Shown here: one piece after another, positions 1 to 11,000 of the stretch | Layout of the letters: every line of letters begins with the position of its first letter | How positions within the stretch are numbered: position 1 is the stretch's first letter | Source: Onthophagus taurus | Lineage: Eukaryota; Arthropoda; Insecta; Coleoptera; Scarabaeidae | Length of the DNA: 64,000 bases | Reading direction: 5' to 3' | NCBI RefSeq assembly: GCF_036711975.1 | Contig: NC_091966.1 | Location: 41,175,501-41,239,500 of the forward strand | Notes under the pieces: generated by a model | What the model was told of the DNA's origin: nothing | What the model saw: the letters and a program-made list of their open reading frames with translations, nothing else | Databases searched by the model: none | Made by a program: the position numbers and the translations under genes

Positions 1-606
1 AATCATCCAATCTCCATTCTCATTATAAATACAAGTTCGAAATTAATTTCCAAGTTGATATAAAGCAGATTTAATCCAAATTAAAGCTTCACTTCATAAA
101 ATTAAAAGATTTCCCTGGACATATAACAAATAAATTAGAGAATTAATAAAAAAATCAACAAATTCGTCCCAATTATTAATTTTTCAATTTCTTTTTTACC
201 ATTTGTGTGTAAATTCATAATAAACGAATTAAATTAATTTATGTTGACATAAAATTCTTTATTTTATTTATTTTTAATTCATGTTAAACTTTGTTCTTAA
301 TTAATCATTTATTTTTTGATTTTTTTTAGTTTAATTTAAAGATAATCTAAATGTATAATTTTAGGAACATTTAACTTCTAACAACACCTTCCCACTTAGT
401 AACTTTTACTTGCCAAATACTATTTTTATACACAGATTGTGACATCAGTATAAAGTCACTGATAATAACCATTTTCACTTTAAAACAAAGCTTTTACGTC
501 AATATACATTAAAACAAATTAGAAATCATAAAAAATTCATAGTTTGGTGTTGAAACGGTTTTAAATCATCACAGGTGAGCATATTTTATTGAAATTTTAG
601 ACTTAC
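1..606. other. AT-rich non-coding sequence
   Basis: No convincing reading frame is present. The stretch lies downstream of the splice donor at 601-606 of the minus-strand exon 607-909, so it is most simply the start of that gene's next intron. It shows A/T runs and no recognisable repeat. Confidence 0.5.
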
Positions 607-909
607 CCATGCCATACTTCCAGCCATTGGTTTCCAATTGTGTCCGGATAATTCAGAAATCCCGCTGAGCTCGCTTAAATTACTAACCGTGGATGCGTTG
701 TCATCGTCGGCTTCAATACTATCTTGAGATGTGTCCAATGCGAATAAATCATTGTGAAGTTGATTTAGGTGATCCGTTTCCGATGGTGGTAAACATTCTT
801 GAAAATCCGTTGGATCTGTGTGTGGTGAGGTAAGATTTGAAGGTGTTGGCATTGAACTCAATGTGGAAGCTTCATATCCGGAGTCACAATCCACATTAAA
901 ACCTGACAT
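607..909 (-). CDS. First coding exon, possible Fos/kayak-like transcription factor
   Basis: A 101-codon minus-strand exon starts at ATG 909-907 and ends in phase 0 at a consensus GTAAGT donor (606-601). It reads MSGFNVDCDSGYEAS... and is rich in Ser, Thr, Pro, Asp and Glu, with a later NWKPMAGSMAW just before the donor. The opening is like the N-terminus of animal Fos proteins (SGFN/YEAS pattern), which suggests the insect Fos homologue kayak, a bZIP partner of Jun in AP-1. The bZIP domain would lie outside the window, so the identity rests only on this short similarity. The DSG-x3-S arrangement in DSGYEAS also resembles a beta-TrCP phosphodegron, as in IkB proteins, which is the alternative reading. 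The frame runs six codons past the donor before a stop; these are taken as intron. Confidence 0.5.
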
Positions 910-1453
910 AACAATTATTTCGTTTTTGTAATTTGATACAAATTAATAATTAAAAAAAACTGTCAAAATTTGACAATTAAAAAAAAAAAGGTTATAAAAG
1001 TGACATTTAAAAACCATGTGATCAACGTAAATATAACCTCAATAAAAAAACGCGACGTATCTGTTAAAAAGTGGTGAGTGAAAAAGTGATTTGATATAAA
1101 CAGTAAATAATTCGCGATTTAGGATATAAATAAAAAACGCAAAAACTTAATTAAATTTAATTTTTATTAATTAAAGTAGTAATTTTTCAAAAAAGAAAAA
1201 AATAAAGTGAGTCGTACCGGTTTTTCTTTCATTTTTTTTTTAACATTTAAATGGAATTAAAATAAAAAACTTTGAAATGAAAACTCGAATGAAAAAGTCA
1301 AATGACTCAAATGTCAAAAGTGACAATTTCGAATAATCGAAAATCCAAGTGAGCCACGCCTACAAAATGTCGACGACGTTCGCCTTTGTTCTTGGCCGCC
1401 ATATTGGGTTGAAAAAAATTCCTAAACAACCAAACATATTTTGCGATTTTTAC

Positions 1454-1613
1454 CTTCTGTAGAGTCGATCTGGGCTCCGGACGGTGTCGGAAAATTGGAA
1501 AATGTGACCGCGTCGCACAAAACACCCGCATTAAATTCGCTAACGTCCAATTTTGGTCTTTTCGCACAGGATCCCCGTTCCTCGCGTTCGGAGTAGGAAT
1601 CCATTTTTGACAC
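1454..1613 (-). CDS. Unidentified first coding exon (minus strand)
   Basis: The frame opens at ATG 1613-1611, with a second in-frame ATG three codons later (MSKMDSYSERE...), and runs 53 codons plus one base to a plausible donor (AAG|GTAAAA; GT at 1453-1452). It contains a basic patch CAKRPKLD that could be a nuclear localisation signal. I do not recognise the family. The exon end is in phase 1, unlike the phase 0 end of the exon at 607-909, so the two are not simple interchangeable first exons of one gene. The start lies only ~200 bp from the eIF1A start codon on the other strand, which suggests a shared divergent promoter. Confidence 0.4.
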
Positions 1614-1811
1614 GAATATTAGTCTCTCGAAGGGGACGGATGTAGATGGCGCAAGCGTTTGTTTTTCCCGTGATCCTCAGCTGCTGTTCGCCACAGTTCT
1701 CTCGCATTGAAGAACTCGAGAACGGTTTTTTATCACGTTTATAATCGTTTTCGACCAAATTTTAATCTATTTTTTTTCCTACGATTAACCGGAGAATAAT
1801 AATAACCAATC
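1614..1811. promoter_or_regulatory. Divergent promoter and 5' leaders, unknown exon / eIF1A
   Basis: About 198 bp separate the minus-strand ATG at 1613 from the eIF1A ATG at 1812. The interval is less AT-rich than its surroundings (for example the stretch around 1620-1730), as expected for an active housekeeping promoter. No TATA box is obvious. The transcription start sites cannot be placed from sequence alone. Confidence 0.4.
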
Positions 1812-2554
1812 ATGCCGAAAAATAAAGGTAAGTAATTACAAAAATATTTCCCCGAATCGCCCATATTTTTAGTCAAGTAAATAATTTTTAATATTTTTAT
1901 GATTCACCCCTCATAAATAACTTAAAAAAATGAATTAAATCGTGAATTAAATCGTTTTTAAATAAATAAAGATTATTTTCTTATGATGACATCAATTTCT
2001 TGTGACAATTCAATATGGATTGGTGTGAAGTTAGACGCGGATGAAATTAAATTTCTTTTTTGATTCCAGGAAAGGGAGGTAAAAATCGAAGGAGAGGTAA
2101 GAATGAAAACGAAACGGAAAAGCGTGAATTAGTCTTTAAAGAAGACGGGCAAGAATACGCCCAAGTCACGAAAATGTTGGGAAACGGCCGCCTTGAAGCA
2201 ACATGTTTTGATGGCGTAAAGAGGTTATGTCACATCAGAGGAAAACTCCGCAAGAAAGTTTGGATTAACCAAGGAGATATTATTTTAATTGGTCTGAGAG
2301 ATTACCAAGATGCTAAAGCCGATGTTATCCTAAAATACACCCCAGATGAAGCGCGTAATTTGAAAACTTACGGCGAATTCCCCGAAACGGTGCGCATTAA
2401 CGATACGGTCTCGTTTGTGGAAGAATTCAATGATGATATCGAATTCGGTGATGACATTAGCTCAGCGGATGAAGCAGATCCCGTCGATGGCGTAAGATTT
2501 ATTAATTATATACTAATTAATTGATAAATTAATAATAATTTGTTTTAGATCTGA
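1812..2554 (+). CDS. eIF1A: Eukaryotic translation initiation factor 1A (eIF1A)
   Basis: Three exons join in frame: 1812-1827, 2070-2491 and 2549-2554, giving 147 residues. The protein starts [18 protein letters not shown], the conserved basic tail, followed by the OB-fold core ([56 protein letters not shown]) and an acidic C-terminal tail. eIF1A binds the A site of the 40S subunit and, with eIF1, promotes scanning and start-codon choice. Exon 1 carries only five codons and one base (ATG CCG AAA AAT AAA G|GTAAGT). The last exon supplies only ATC and the stop, giving the terminal Ile usual in this family. All donors and acceptors are GT/AG and the phases fit. Identity is near certain; the two tiny exons are inferred from family length and splice phase. 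Confidence 0.95.
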
Positions 2555-3404
2555 TGATCCAAAAGGAAAATTTCAATTTTATCTCTCCTCATCAAAAATT
2601 ACTTTCCCCGAAAAACTTTTTCTGATTTAGATAAATGTTTATAATTATAATTAATAATTTATATACATAGATGCAATTTATGCGTTTTTTTTTTGTATTA
2701 AAAAAGAGAAAATTAAACGAAAAATTGGGTTTAGTTGTATCAAAAAATTATGGATAAGAAAAACAACTATGTTAAGTATGTATCGTTTAATACAAAACCC
2801 TTCTATTTTACAGTTTTACATGATAACTTGTTAAGGATTTATTTTTTAATTAATTAATTAAAATAGTAGGTAATTCAAGAAAGGGATTTATATTTATGTT
2901 ATGTACTTTATACTTAGAGAGTTGATGAACGTCTTTGAAACAAAAAAAATTAATAAATAAAATAAAAATCAGTGTTGAAAATAAAAATGTGTAATAAAAA
3001 CAAGACATTAATAAAATTTAATGTTTTTAATTACAAATTATTCTTAGTTTTAACATAATTATAGGCGACTAATGCAAAAATAGGGAAAGGAAGATGAATG
3101 GAATGAGTTCTGCAATGAAAATAACTTAATGTTTGCAAATTCATGGTTTTAACTTCCAAAAAGATGATTGTATACCGGGAATTTCATATAACTTTCAATA
3201 TATGAATGCAATCACCATAGTTATGAAACTACTATGCACTTGCATTGCCCCACATAAAATGCAATATAGCAGTGTTGTGCACAAATTTTTAATCAAGATC
3301 GACCGAAGGGTTTAAAGTAACCTTCCTTTTTTTTTGCTCTGAGGCCCAGACATAGATATTTCAGATTTATGATTTTTTTGGCAATTGACGTCATGGGTCA
3401 CCAC
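2555..3404. other. eIF1A 3' UTR and spacer
   Basis: AT-rich sequence without a gene. AATAAA-type signals lie at about 2950-2970 and are good candidates for eIF1A polyadenylation. A frame at 3133-3315 matches nothing recognisable. Part of the stretch (about 3155-3250) is a dispersed repeat listed separately. Confidence 0.5.
3155..3250. repeat. Dispersed repeat copy (also near 37327 and 59464)
   Basis: The segment around the words gggaatttcatataac and ccatagttatgaaactact recurs with modest divergence at about 37327-37382 and 59464-59545. All three copies lie in non-coding DNA. The element boundaries and type are not clear; it may be the edge of a longer degraded transposon. Confidence 0.55.
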
Positions 3405-4835
3405 TGATTTAGAGCTTATAAATAAAAAATGGTAATAATTAAGTTCAATCTTTTTTTGGATCTAGTCTTTATGGTCCATTACTAAAGTTTTATGTATAAA
3501 AAGTTTTTCTCCATCGTTTTTAGTTTTGAGTTATAATTGTGTTAATTTTCGAAAATCAACAATTTTGATGTTTAATCAATTTAGAGCTTATAAATAAAAA
3601 AATGGTAATAATTGGGTTCAATCTTTTTATGGATCTAGTGTTTATGGCCCATTACTACGGTTTTATGTATAAAAAGTTTTTCTCCATCGCTTTTAGTTTT
3701 TGAGTTATGATTGAGTTAATTTTCGAAAATCAACAATTTTGATGTTTAATCGGTTTAGAGCTTATAAATAAAAAATGGTAATAATTGGGTTCAATCTTGT
3801 TATGGATTTAATCTTTATGACCCATTACTAAGGTTTTATGTATAAAAAGTGTTTCCCCATCGCTTTTAGTTTATGAGTTATGATTGAGTTAATTTTCGAA
3901 AATCAACAATTTTGATATTTTCGGTTTAAAGTTTATAATTCTTATAAATAAAAAATGGTAATAATTGGGTTCAATCTTGTTTTGGATTTAGTCTTTATGA
4001 TCCATTACTAAGGTTTTATGTATAAAAAGTATTTCTCCATCGCTTTTAGTTTTTGAGTTATAATTGAGTTAATTTTCGAAAATCAACAATTTTGATGTTT
4101 AATCGATTTAGAGCTTATAAATAAAAAATGGTAATAATTGGGTTCAATCTTGTTATGGATTTAATCTTTATGGCCCATTACTAAGGTTTTATGTATAAAA
4201 AGTATTTCCCCATCGGCTTTAGTTTTTGAGTTATAATTGAATTAATTTTCGAAAATCAACAATTTTGATATTTAATCGGTTTAAAGCTTATAATTCTTAT
4301 AAATAAAAAATAGTAATAATTGGGTTCAATCTTGTTATGGATCTAGTCTTTATCGCCCATTACTAAGCTTTTATGTATAAAAAATATTTCCCCATCGCTT
4401 TTAGTTTATGAGTTATGATTGAGTAATTTTTCGAAAATCAACAATTTTGATGTTTAATCGATTTAGAGCTTATAAATAAAAAATAGTAATAATTGGGTTC
4501 AATCTTGTTATGGTTCTAGTCTTTATGGTCCATTACTACGGTTTTATGTATAAAAAGTTTTTCTCCATCGCTTTTAGTTTTTGAGTTATGATTGAGTTAA
4601 TTTTCGAAAATCAACAATTTTGATGTTTAATCGATTTAGAGCTTATAAATAAAAAATAGTAATAATTGGGTTCAATCTTGTTATGGATTTAGTCTTTATG
4701 GTCCATTACTAAGGTTTTATGTATAAAAAATATTTCTCCATCGCTTTTAGTTTAAAAATGATTGAGTTAATTTTCAAAAATCAACAATGTTGATGTTTAG
4801 CCGATTTAAAGCTACTAAATAAAGAACGGTTATAA
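3405..4835. repeat. Tandem array, ~175-bp unit, about eight copies
   Basis: The anchor word aataattgggttcaatctt recurs at about 3434, 3609, 3781, 3961, 4133, 4316, 4489 and 4664, and degenerately at 4829, giving spacings of 165-183 bp. Each unit contains a Ser/Leu-free, stop-rich AT sequence with cttttagtttttgagttat and cgaaaatcaacaattttgat. Some units carry a 5-10 bp internal duplication (ataattcttataa) that explains the longer spacings. The array ends directly against the Harbinger remnant at 4849. Confidence 0.9.
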
Positions 4836-4848
4836 TTGGGAAAAAATT

Positions 4849-5387
4849 TTGAAATCAACAACGAATTTTAGAGACTTGATTCCTGCATATGACAGGCTAG
4901 CAGAGACATTAAGATTTTTGACAACTGGAGGTTCCTATGAAAGCCTAATGTATTTGACTAAAATATCTAAATCCACAATATGTAATGCTATATCTGAATG
5001 GTGGTTAATCTGTGATTACAGACTGCAGTAATGTATTTTGGGAACTGTCCGAATGTGAAGACATCAAGACATGCGTTTTGCATACTTTCAGCAGTTTTTC
5101 GTGTATTGCGAAAACCTATCTTACTACAACCAGATAAAGCGTCTCTCATAAATTATACAATCATTATGGTCTGCATAAACCTACATAATTATTTGATAAA
5201 AAAGAAAGCCTATAATTCACCGGATATGATGGACAGAATTGAAGATGGCGTCGTTACTCCAGGTCATTGGAAAAATGTGGATCGTTTATCATCATTTCTC
5301 CCATTATCCAACACTAGACGAAGACATACTTTACAATGTTTAATTTCACAGATATTTTGTCATGGCAAAACAATATTGGATAACTAA
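4849..5387 (+). pseudogene. PIF/Harbinger transposase remnant with the centre deleted
   Basis: The first part (4849-5031) carries the region before the catalytic core, including RLAETLRFLTTGGSYESL and KISKSTICNAISEWW, typical of HARBI1-like nucleases. The second part (5031-5387) carries the C-terminal region: AFCILSAVFRVLRKPILL, CINLHNYLIKK and VTPGHWKN. The DDE domain that should lie between them, about 150 residues, is missing, and the two parts abut at a stop codon, so no active transposase can be made. A possible right end is the ggccctca next to TAA near 5910-5922, since TWA target duplications are usual for this superfamily. No matching left end was found. Confidence 0.8.
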
Positions 5388-5527
5388 TTTCTTTGGACAC
5401 CTTTTCTGAAATTGTTATAAATACTCGCCATATTTTTATTTTGGTTAGTGTCCAAATCAAATGTTTTCCTCGGTTTATATTTATCCATCAAAAAGTGCAT
5501 AGTTTTAAATACTGATTAATAGCAATA

Positions 5528-5757
5528 ATGCTGCCTGATTTCGTAGTCATTATTTTTGCCTTTCTCGGCGGTAAGTTGCAAGAACCGAATCCATCTTTTT
5601 TTTTTTGCTTCTTCAACATTACATTTGCAATTTCCTGCCAAGAATCTTGTTTGCGAATTGTATTTTATAGTGTTCAAAAGTCGGATCCCACAGACATCTG
5701 GACTTTTAGTAGGCTTTTATCATTAATAGACATTTTTTTGAGACCAATCCATAATTA
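5528..5757 (-). pseudogene. MADF/Myb-like domain remnant, antisense to the transposase
   Basis: Read on the minus strand across several frameshifts, the segment gives CLWDPTFEHYKIQ, then a DSW(Q)EIA stretch and VLATYRRE, in the order seen in MADF (SANT/Myb-like) DNA-binding domains. PIF/Harbinger elements commonly encode such a second protein in opposite orientation to the transposase, which fits its place 140 bp beyond the transposase remnant. Stops and frame changes show it is dead. It could instead be a separate MADF pseudogene. Confidence 0.65.
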
Positions 5758-5934
5758 AATCGATAAGAAGAAGAAGGATAGAATTAGAATATTCCATAGA
5801 ATATTTGTGAACGTAGACAGAACAACGAAAGAATACTCTACGTCTGTTTATACTAAAGGAATTTGATAGAATGGGGATAGAATGAGTATTCGCTCATCTG
5901 ATGTAAATCGGCCCTCATAAGACGGTTAAAACCG

Positions 5935-6075
5935 AATGATGCTAGTTCTTGGTCTAGTGTTAGTGCTACTTTTAGTTCAATAAAAATATACAACAATCAA
6001 ACACTGCATAGCAATTAAAACTAGAACTAAAAAGTTTCGGGTTCAGCCGTGCGTCTAAGAACCCGAATGCGTTTT
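5935..6075. repeat. CTAG-rich dispersed foldback repeat, copy 1
   Basis: This has the family hallmarks: tagttcttggtctagtgttag, then tagttcaataaaaatataca, the inverse aactagaact, and a gggttcagccgtgcgtc block. Other copies lie at 9800-9920, 15470-15765, 27903-27953, 39040-39262, 60075-60575 and 63130-63275. Each is built of short inverted blocks without coding capacity. Confidence 0.75.
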
Positions 6076-6865
6076 ATGTGGGATAAAGTAAGTAGATTTC
6101 TATGGAAATATATTTATGTATATTGCATCTTAAGTGAAATTCACTGTATATTTAGTCTGTAACATTAATTTTGATATATAACATAACCTAAAATGCAATT
6201 TTGACAAATACAAGTTTTTTTGACACATGAAAATAACCTTACCTGTCAACTTCATTCTTAATAATTATTTTTCTGGAAATTTTTATTATCAATTCACATC
6301 TTTTACACACAACATCATAAAATAAACCCTGTTGGCTTTAATTTAAGTTATATATCGCCGTTTAATACCCCGAAATAAAGTTAAAATGATTTTTTGAAAT
6401 TTTCTCATTTTGACATTTCAACATAACCTAAAATAGAATTTTTCTTTCAAAATTTTTTTTAATTAATTATTTTATTACCAAATCACACCATTTTCATACT
6501 TTTATAATTCAATAAATCCTTTTACCATCAATATGATTCAATATTATAACTTAAAACCCCCAAATAAAATTAGTGATTTTTTGACGTTTAATTTTTTTGA
6601 CATTTCAACATAACCTAAATTTACATTTTTTTAAATTTTATATTATCAATTACTTTTTATTGATACATACATTAATTTCGAAAGGTTAAAAATAAAAAAA
6701 TTAATATTTTTTGATCACTTTAATAATAATAAATGCCCAAGAATCTTTTAGTATTTTTTTTACAAATCAAAATTATTTCAAAAACTAAAGAAAAATACTA
6801 AATTTATCGAAGATGTAGGACACAGAAAAATAATACAAGTTCATTACGTTCTAAAAGAAATAATC
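6076..6865. other. Spacer and H2A 3' flank
   Basis: AT-rich DNA with a repeated phrase (gacatttcaacataacctaaa at about 6411 and 6598, and a related one near 6180), suggesting degenerate short duplications of ~190-230 bp. No reading frame is supported. The end next to 6865 is the 3' UTR of the histone gene and contains no histone stem-loop. Confidence 0.5.
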
Positions 6866-7279
6866 TTAATAATCTTGCGAAGCAGTTTTGGCTCCTTTAG
6901 CCCCGGATGTGTTTGTTCCAGTTTTCTTCGGCAATAACACCGCCTGGATATTGGGTAGAACTCCACCTTGGGCGATCGTAACCCCGGACAACAACTTATT
7001 TAACTCTTCGTCGTTACGAATTGCGAGTTGTAAGTGACGGGGGATGATCCTAGTCTTTTTGTTGTCCCTGGCGGCGTTTCCTGCCAACTCGAGAACTTCC
7101 GCGGCGAGGTACTCCATGACAGCCGCTAAATAAACGGGGGCCCCAGCTCCAACGCGTTCGGCATAGTTTCCTTTACGAAGCAAACGGTGGATGCGACCAA
7201 CAGGGAATTGAAGCCCTGCCCTATTTGACCGAGACTTGGCCTTTCCACGCACTTTTCCACCTTTTCCACGGCCGGTCAT
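6866..7279 (-). CDS. H2AX: Histone H2A, H2A.X type (C-terminal SQDY)
   Basis: An intronless frame of 137 residues starts [20 protein letters not shown] and contains the complete H2A fold ([39 protein letters not shown], the acidic-patch region NDEELNKLL, and [15 protein letters not shown]). The tail ends in ASQDY, the SQ-acidic-aromatic motif phosphorylated by ATM/ATR-type kinases at DNA breaks. This marks it as H2A.X type rather than a plain replication histone, which lacks the motif. The ~100 bases past the stop contain no obvious hairpin of the type that ends replication-dependent histone mRNA, so the transcript may be polyadenylated. No other histone gene is in the window. Confidence 0.95.
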   Translation of the reverse strand: MTGRGKGGKVRGKAKSRSNRAGLQFPVGRIHRLLRKGNYAERVGAGAPVYLAAVMEYLAAEVLELAGNAARDNKKTRIIPRHLQLAIRNDEELNKLLSGVTIAQGGVLPNIQAVLLPKKTGTNTSGAKGAKTASQDY

Positions 7280-7400
7280 CTTCTCAACGCTGAGTTTTTT
7301 CTTTGAGACTTCTAATCAAGTACGAGCGACTTCGTGCGTTGAGACGATCTTGTTGAGAATAACGCGCGAAAACGTTACGAAACTGTATTTATACCTGCTT
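7280..7400 (-). promoter_or_regulatory. H2A.X promoter with TATA box and E2F-like site
   Basis: On the minus strand a TATAAATA box lies at 7393-7386. Between it and the gene are TTTTCGCGCG at about 7371-7362, which fits an E2F site, and CTCAACA at 7358-7352, which fits an initiator at about the right distance from the TATA box. About 70 bases of leader would follow. An E2F site would tie expression to S phase; this is inference. Confidence 0.55.
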
Positions 7401-8073
7401 TTTTAACCGTTAATTCACCACTACTGAGAAATTGGCAACAATGTAGATTTACGTTAACTGTCAACGAAAATGTTTGACCCCAATATAGTTATTCTTTATT
7501 CTTAATAACAAAATCAAGAAAATTTAACAAAACCATCAATTTTTAACCCCTTTATTAATTTCATTTAGATTAAAATGAAAATTAATGTTTGCATTTAAAT
7601 AAAATTGCTCGTGTTGGGATCAAAAACTACTGTTAAATTACGTCTCTAATAAACTACGTTGCCAAATCACTGTTATCCCACCACAACTTTTAACCAACCC
7701 AACTTTTTAAAAAACCCAATAATCAAAATACCTAATTTCAAACTTAAATTTGTTTAATTTAAAGGTGTTAAAACGAAAAATTACAAAATTAAGTATTAAC
7801 ATAATAAATTAAAACGGTAATAATTAAATTTTGATATGAATATGTTCGAATAGGATATTTGTTTGTTGTGACATAAGGTGATTAGATAAGACGAGCTAAT
7901 CGATAACGCTCAACACAACAGAAATCGCAGTGGAAAAAAGTGGTTTAGTTTGAGAGGAAATTGCGTGATATATTGAAACAAAGGGAAAAGTAAAACGGGT
8001 CGATATACACTTAAGATATATCCTTAATTTTGGTGCTTAATGATAATCTTCGTACGTGGTGTTAAAGGACGCA
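7401..8073. other. Spacer and caspase 5' region
   Basis: The stretch between the divergent H2A.X and caspase genes is AT-rich up to about 7850. The last ~200 bases, less AT-rich, are probably the caspase promoter and leader. No TATA box close to a clear start site is seen. Confidence 0.4.
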
Positions 8074-11000
8074 ATGGCATCCGAGACGGTTTGTAACGGA
8101 AATTCAACCGAAACCAAATACCACAATGGCAAGGCTGTGGATGAAAACGATGCCTTGGGTAATACCAGGTAAGTTTTAAATCATTTATGTAGTTATTTCA
8201 TTAATTTAAGTTCCCAAAGAAACGATTCATTCATTTTTTATTGGTAAAATCTTTTTATTAAGAGATGGTGTGATTTTTATTTATTTGTTTTGGGTGATGA
8301 ATGAATTACATCATGCTTTAAATTTGTTCTTTTAAGTTTGTTTATTAAATTAAATTGTTGTGTTAAGTCTAATTAACCATGTTATAGATGTAGATTTTTA
8401 TTATGTTTTTTTTGAATATATCTAGGATAAAATAAAGTTGATTTATTAAAATAGTAAATATTGACAGATTTGAGTCACTTAGTTACTTTATTTAGAACGT
8501 GTTAGATGTTCTTTGTTTGATTTTCTTTAGATTTAATAAAAAAATATTGATAAGAAATCAAATATTAATGTGATTTTGGTTATAAAGCGCTATTATTTTT
8601 TAATTTTGTCATTGAATTAAATATAATATGTGGAGTTAATTCTTTTTAAAGTTTTTTTCAGACTTTTATATTATAGAATACCACCCTAGAAGTTATATTT
8701 TAAGACCGGACTGTATAACATTTTCTGTCAAATGATAATAAGTAAGGTTATGTACATTTGAATTGTCAATTTAAAAATTGGCTAGTTAATAAAATAGAAA
8801 TGCCATGTCCTAAGTTTATTGGTATTATTAAGATAGAAGACGGAGACGGAATATTTTGGTTAATAATTGAAACCTTTCTCTCTACTTCTAACCTTTGAAA
8901 TTGGTCTATTATTGTTGGTTTCCATAAGTTTGATGAAATGCCATTGCTGATTCTTATTCTAGGTGTAACTCTGCTAAGGACAAGTTTTTAAATTTCTCTT
9001 TATAAATAATTCTGTACTTAACAAAATTTTTTTTAAAGCACTTTTAAAGCTTTTTACTCTTTTTAAAGCCTCTCTGATTCATAGGACTTTGCTTTTTTAA
9101 AGTAGCAACATAGTTGTTTGTACCTGGTGGTCCTGGTACATTGAAATTTTGTGGAATACCATATTTATTGCAGTTTTTATTTATTAAAGTTCTATGATAA
9201 AGAAGTGATGTCCTTGAAACGAACCTGCATACTTCACTCTGCCATACTTCTACTGGAATATCTCATTCTAAGCACCAATTTTTGTGTTGTATGTTGGCTA
9301 GGGAAAAAAATGTATGATTATTGATGCATTTTTACATTTTGTGGATTGATTCCTGTTGGCATTGACTTCAACTGATATATTCCTGCAAGAAAATTAGTCT
9401 ATAGAGAATTTGTAACTCCTGTATATTGGGGATCAGTGTCAATATTGCAATTGGAATGAATTGAATTAGGAAAAAACTATTAATTTGGACCATTATAGCC
9501 TTTCCATAATCATTGAACGTCGGGTCTTATTTATGGATGTAAGAAAGCAATAAACATTTTAGCTCCAGGTCATACCATAGTCGTTGGAAAAGCTAAAGCG
9601 TTCGCAAGACGGAAAATTTGAAGTAGAAAAACGTTCATTTAATATTCTATTTGTCTATTTTTTAATTTGGAGGAGTAAAATGAAAAGTCAGGTTTACAAC
9701 CGTGGGAGTTTTAAAGCCAGAGAGGATTTTAAGTAAACTGTAGTTACGAATTTAATTACTTATTTGTTTAAACATAATAAAAACATACGGGGAAGGTAGT
9801 GTCCGTTATAGCTCAATAAAAATATACAATAATCTAGCGCTGAATAACAAATAAAACTAGACTAATACTAGCTACACTTTTATTGAACTAAAACTAGAAC
9901 TAAGACTAGACCTAGAAGATCTTCATACTACAGAAGAGGTGTGTAAGAGCAATCTTTGGTCTAAAAAATATTGATAGCTGTAGAAGTTACTTTAAAGTCT
10001 ATAAAATACCTACCTTGTATGGAATTTATATTCTGGAATGTGCCGAATTGGTTAGGAAGAATTACTTTGAATTTTTCAAAAAATATGAAATATCACATCC
10101 TCGAAACACACGCGGGAAGGTGAACTGCCATCTGGTGCCACCAAAAACGCACCTTACTAAGATTCAGAAGAATCTTAGTAATGTGCTCTTCCCAAAAATA
10201 TTAATTTTTGTAGCATACTGTTCAGTGGGAAATTAAAATTTCAAGTTAGAAAAAAATTGTGTTAACAAAAATTGTTCCTGAAACAATTCTAAATAAACTT
10301 TGTCAACATTTTTTTTCATTTAATTAATAATTAAGGAAATAACCTCAAAATAATAATTTTTCCGTTTTTATACATAATTATACTTAGATGCTTAATTAAT
10401 AGAGATGTAAAATGTTGTTATTAAGATACTTAATTGATTTAAAATCAAAATTGAAACAAATTTTATTTAAAACATTTTTTGATAAAAACAATAATTATTG
10501 AGATAATTAATTTTGATACCATACTATTCAGAGGGAAATTAAAATTTCAAGTTAGCAAAAAATTGTATTAACAAACACTGTTCCTGAAGTAATTCTAAAC
10601 AAATTTTGTTAACAACTTTTTTTGATTAAATCAACAATAAGGATATAACCCCAAAAATATTAATTTTTGTAGCATACTGTTCAGTGGGAAATTAAAATTT
10701 CAAGTTAGAAAAAAATTGTGTTAACAAAACTTGTTCCTGAAACAATTCTAAATAAACTTTGTCAACATTTTTTTTCATTTAATTAATAATTAAGGAGATA
10801 ACCTCAAAATAATAATTTTTCCGTTTTTATACATAATTATACTTAGATGCTTAATTAATAGAGATGTAAAATTTTGTTATTAAGATACTTAATTGATTTA
10901 AAATCAAAATTGAAACAAATTTTATTTAAAACATTTTTTGATAAAAACAATAATTATTGAGATAATTAATTTTGATACCATACTATTCAGAGGGAAATTA

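Noticed and set aside
1540-1758. 72-codon minus-strand frame over the divergent promoter
   Set aside because: It overlaps, in another frame, the better-supported first exon 1454-1613 and reads through the promoter; no similarity seen.
3133-3315. Short plus-strand frame after eIF1A
   Set aside because: It overlaps a dispersed repeat, has no similarity to known proteins and no splice or promoter context.
3336-3360. Possible left end of the Harbinger element (ctgaggcccag)
   Set aside because: Only about seven bases agree with the supposed right end at 5910-5922, and the rest of the terminus does not match.
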